Positions 63,613 to 64,000 of a stretch of DNA of 64,000 nt are shown here, piece after piece. A program made the translations under genes and the position numbers. The notes under the pieces are model-generated. The model searched no databases, was not told the origin of the DNA, and saw nothing but the letters and a program-made list of their open reading frames with translations. Each line of letters begins with the position of its first letter. Position 1 is the first letter of the stretch. The stretch is from assembly GCF_902806685.2 (NCBI RefSeq), contig NC_048539.1, forward strand, positions 3,608,501 through 3,672,500, given 5' to 3'. The DNA is from Maniola hyperantus. Its lineage: Eukaryota; Arthropoda; Insecta; Lepidoptera; Nymphalidae.

Positions 63613-64000
63613 CTAGCATTAGCCGGGAAATTTTCTCCCCGAGGAAAGGAGAAAAAAAAATATCCACTGCGATAGTTTTATCCACTCTCCGAAACGATAT
63701 TTTTGGATCAACAACTATAATATTAAAAAAAAAGTTAAAACTATAGGTACTTTTAAACAACCTCTACTTTTTGCAGTTTTGCAATTGACTGTGACATAAA
63801 TACGTCGGCAATTTTTTTCTTTAGAACTGTAATAAAATTAATATTATTAAAAAATAATTTTGTGCTTTTATAACTAGTAGTCAAACTTGTCAAAAACATT
63901 TTCAAGGAAACAACTGTTACGAGAACGAAAGCGAAATGAAAACATCTGTAACGCACTGAGTAAAGCGAGAAATATCACACTCTAGAGGTTGACCCTCTTT

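Overview
This window reads as AT-rich nuclear DNA of a moth or butterfly (Lepidoptera). Four spliced plus-strand loci have GT-AG introns and polyadenylation signals. The right edge carries the end of an insect gustatory receptor. Introns and spacers are packed with short dispersed repeats: tRNA-derived SINEs, MITEs, and LINE tails with GACA, GTCA or TTTGAC ends. There are no bacterial or viral genes, CRISPR arrays or rRNA.

Layout. (1) 1.78-2.91 kb: a GAPR-1-like protein with two CAP domains. (2) 4.08-16.83 kb and 20.27-33.84 kb: two tandem paralogues of an unrecognised, probably secreted protein (263 and 310 residues), rebuilt here from 12 and 13 mostly tiny exons. Both start with a 36-nt exon, share one well conserved block, and end with a short exon reading DD(F/Y)QP. 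Between these ends both use exon pairs of alternating phase 0-2-0. I know of no described system of this kind in Lepidoptera, and this is the most novel content of the window. (3) 38.75-47.00 kb and 50.14-55.25 kb: two tandem nucleoside-hydrolase (IUNH family) genes with the same eight-exon layout. The first is intact. The second has intact exons 2-8, but its best candidate first exon is out of frame. (4) 62.09-62.96 kb, minus strand: the last two exons of a gustatory receptor whose 5' part is not found in the window.

Mobile DNA. A 2.6-kb CR1/Jockey-group LINE lies antisense in an intron of the first micro-exon gene. It encodes a coiled-coil ORF and a reverse transcriptase but no endonuclease. 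An 847-bp RTE-like fragment with a 12-bp target-site duplication sits 49 bp upstream of a nucleosidase exon. A 335-bp hAT-type MITE with an 8-bp duplication lies 69 bp upstream of the second nucleosidase's candidate ATG. Repeat names used below (A, B, C and so on) are local labels, not database names. Exon boundaries were found by eye, from open frames, splice consensus, phase continuity and paralogue comparison; no transcript data were available.
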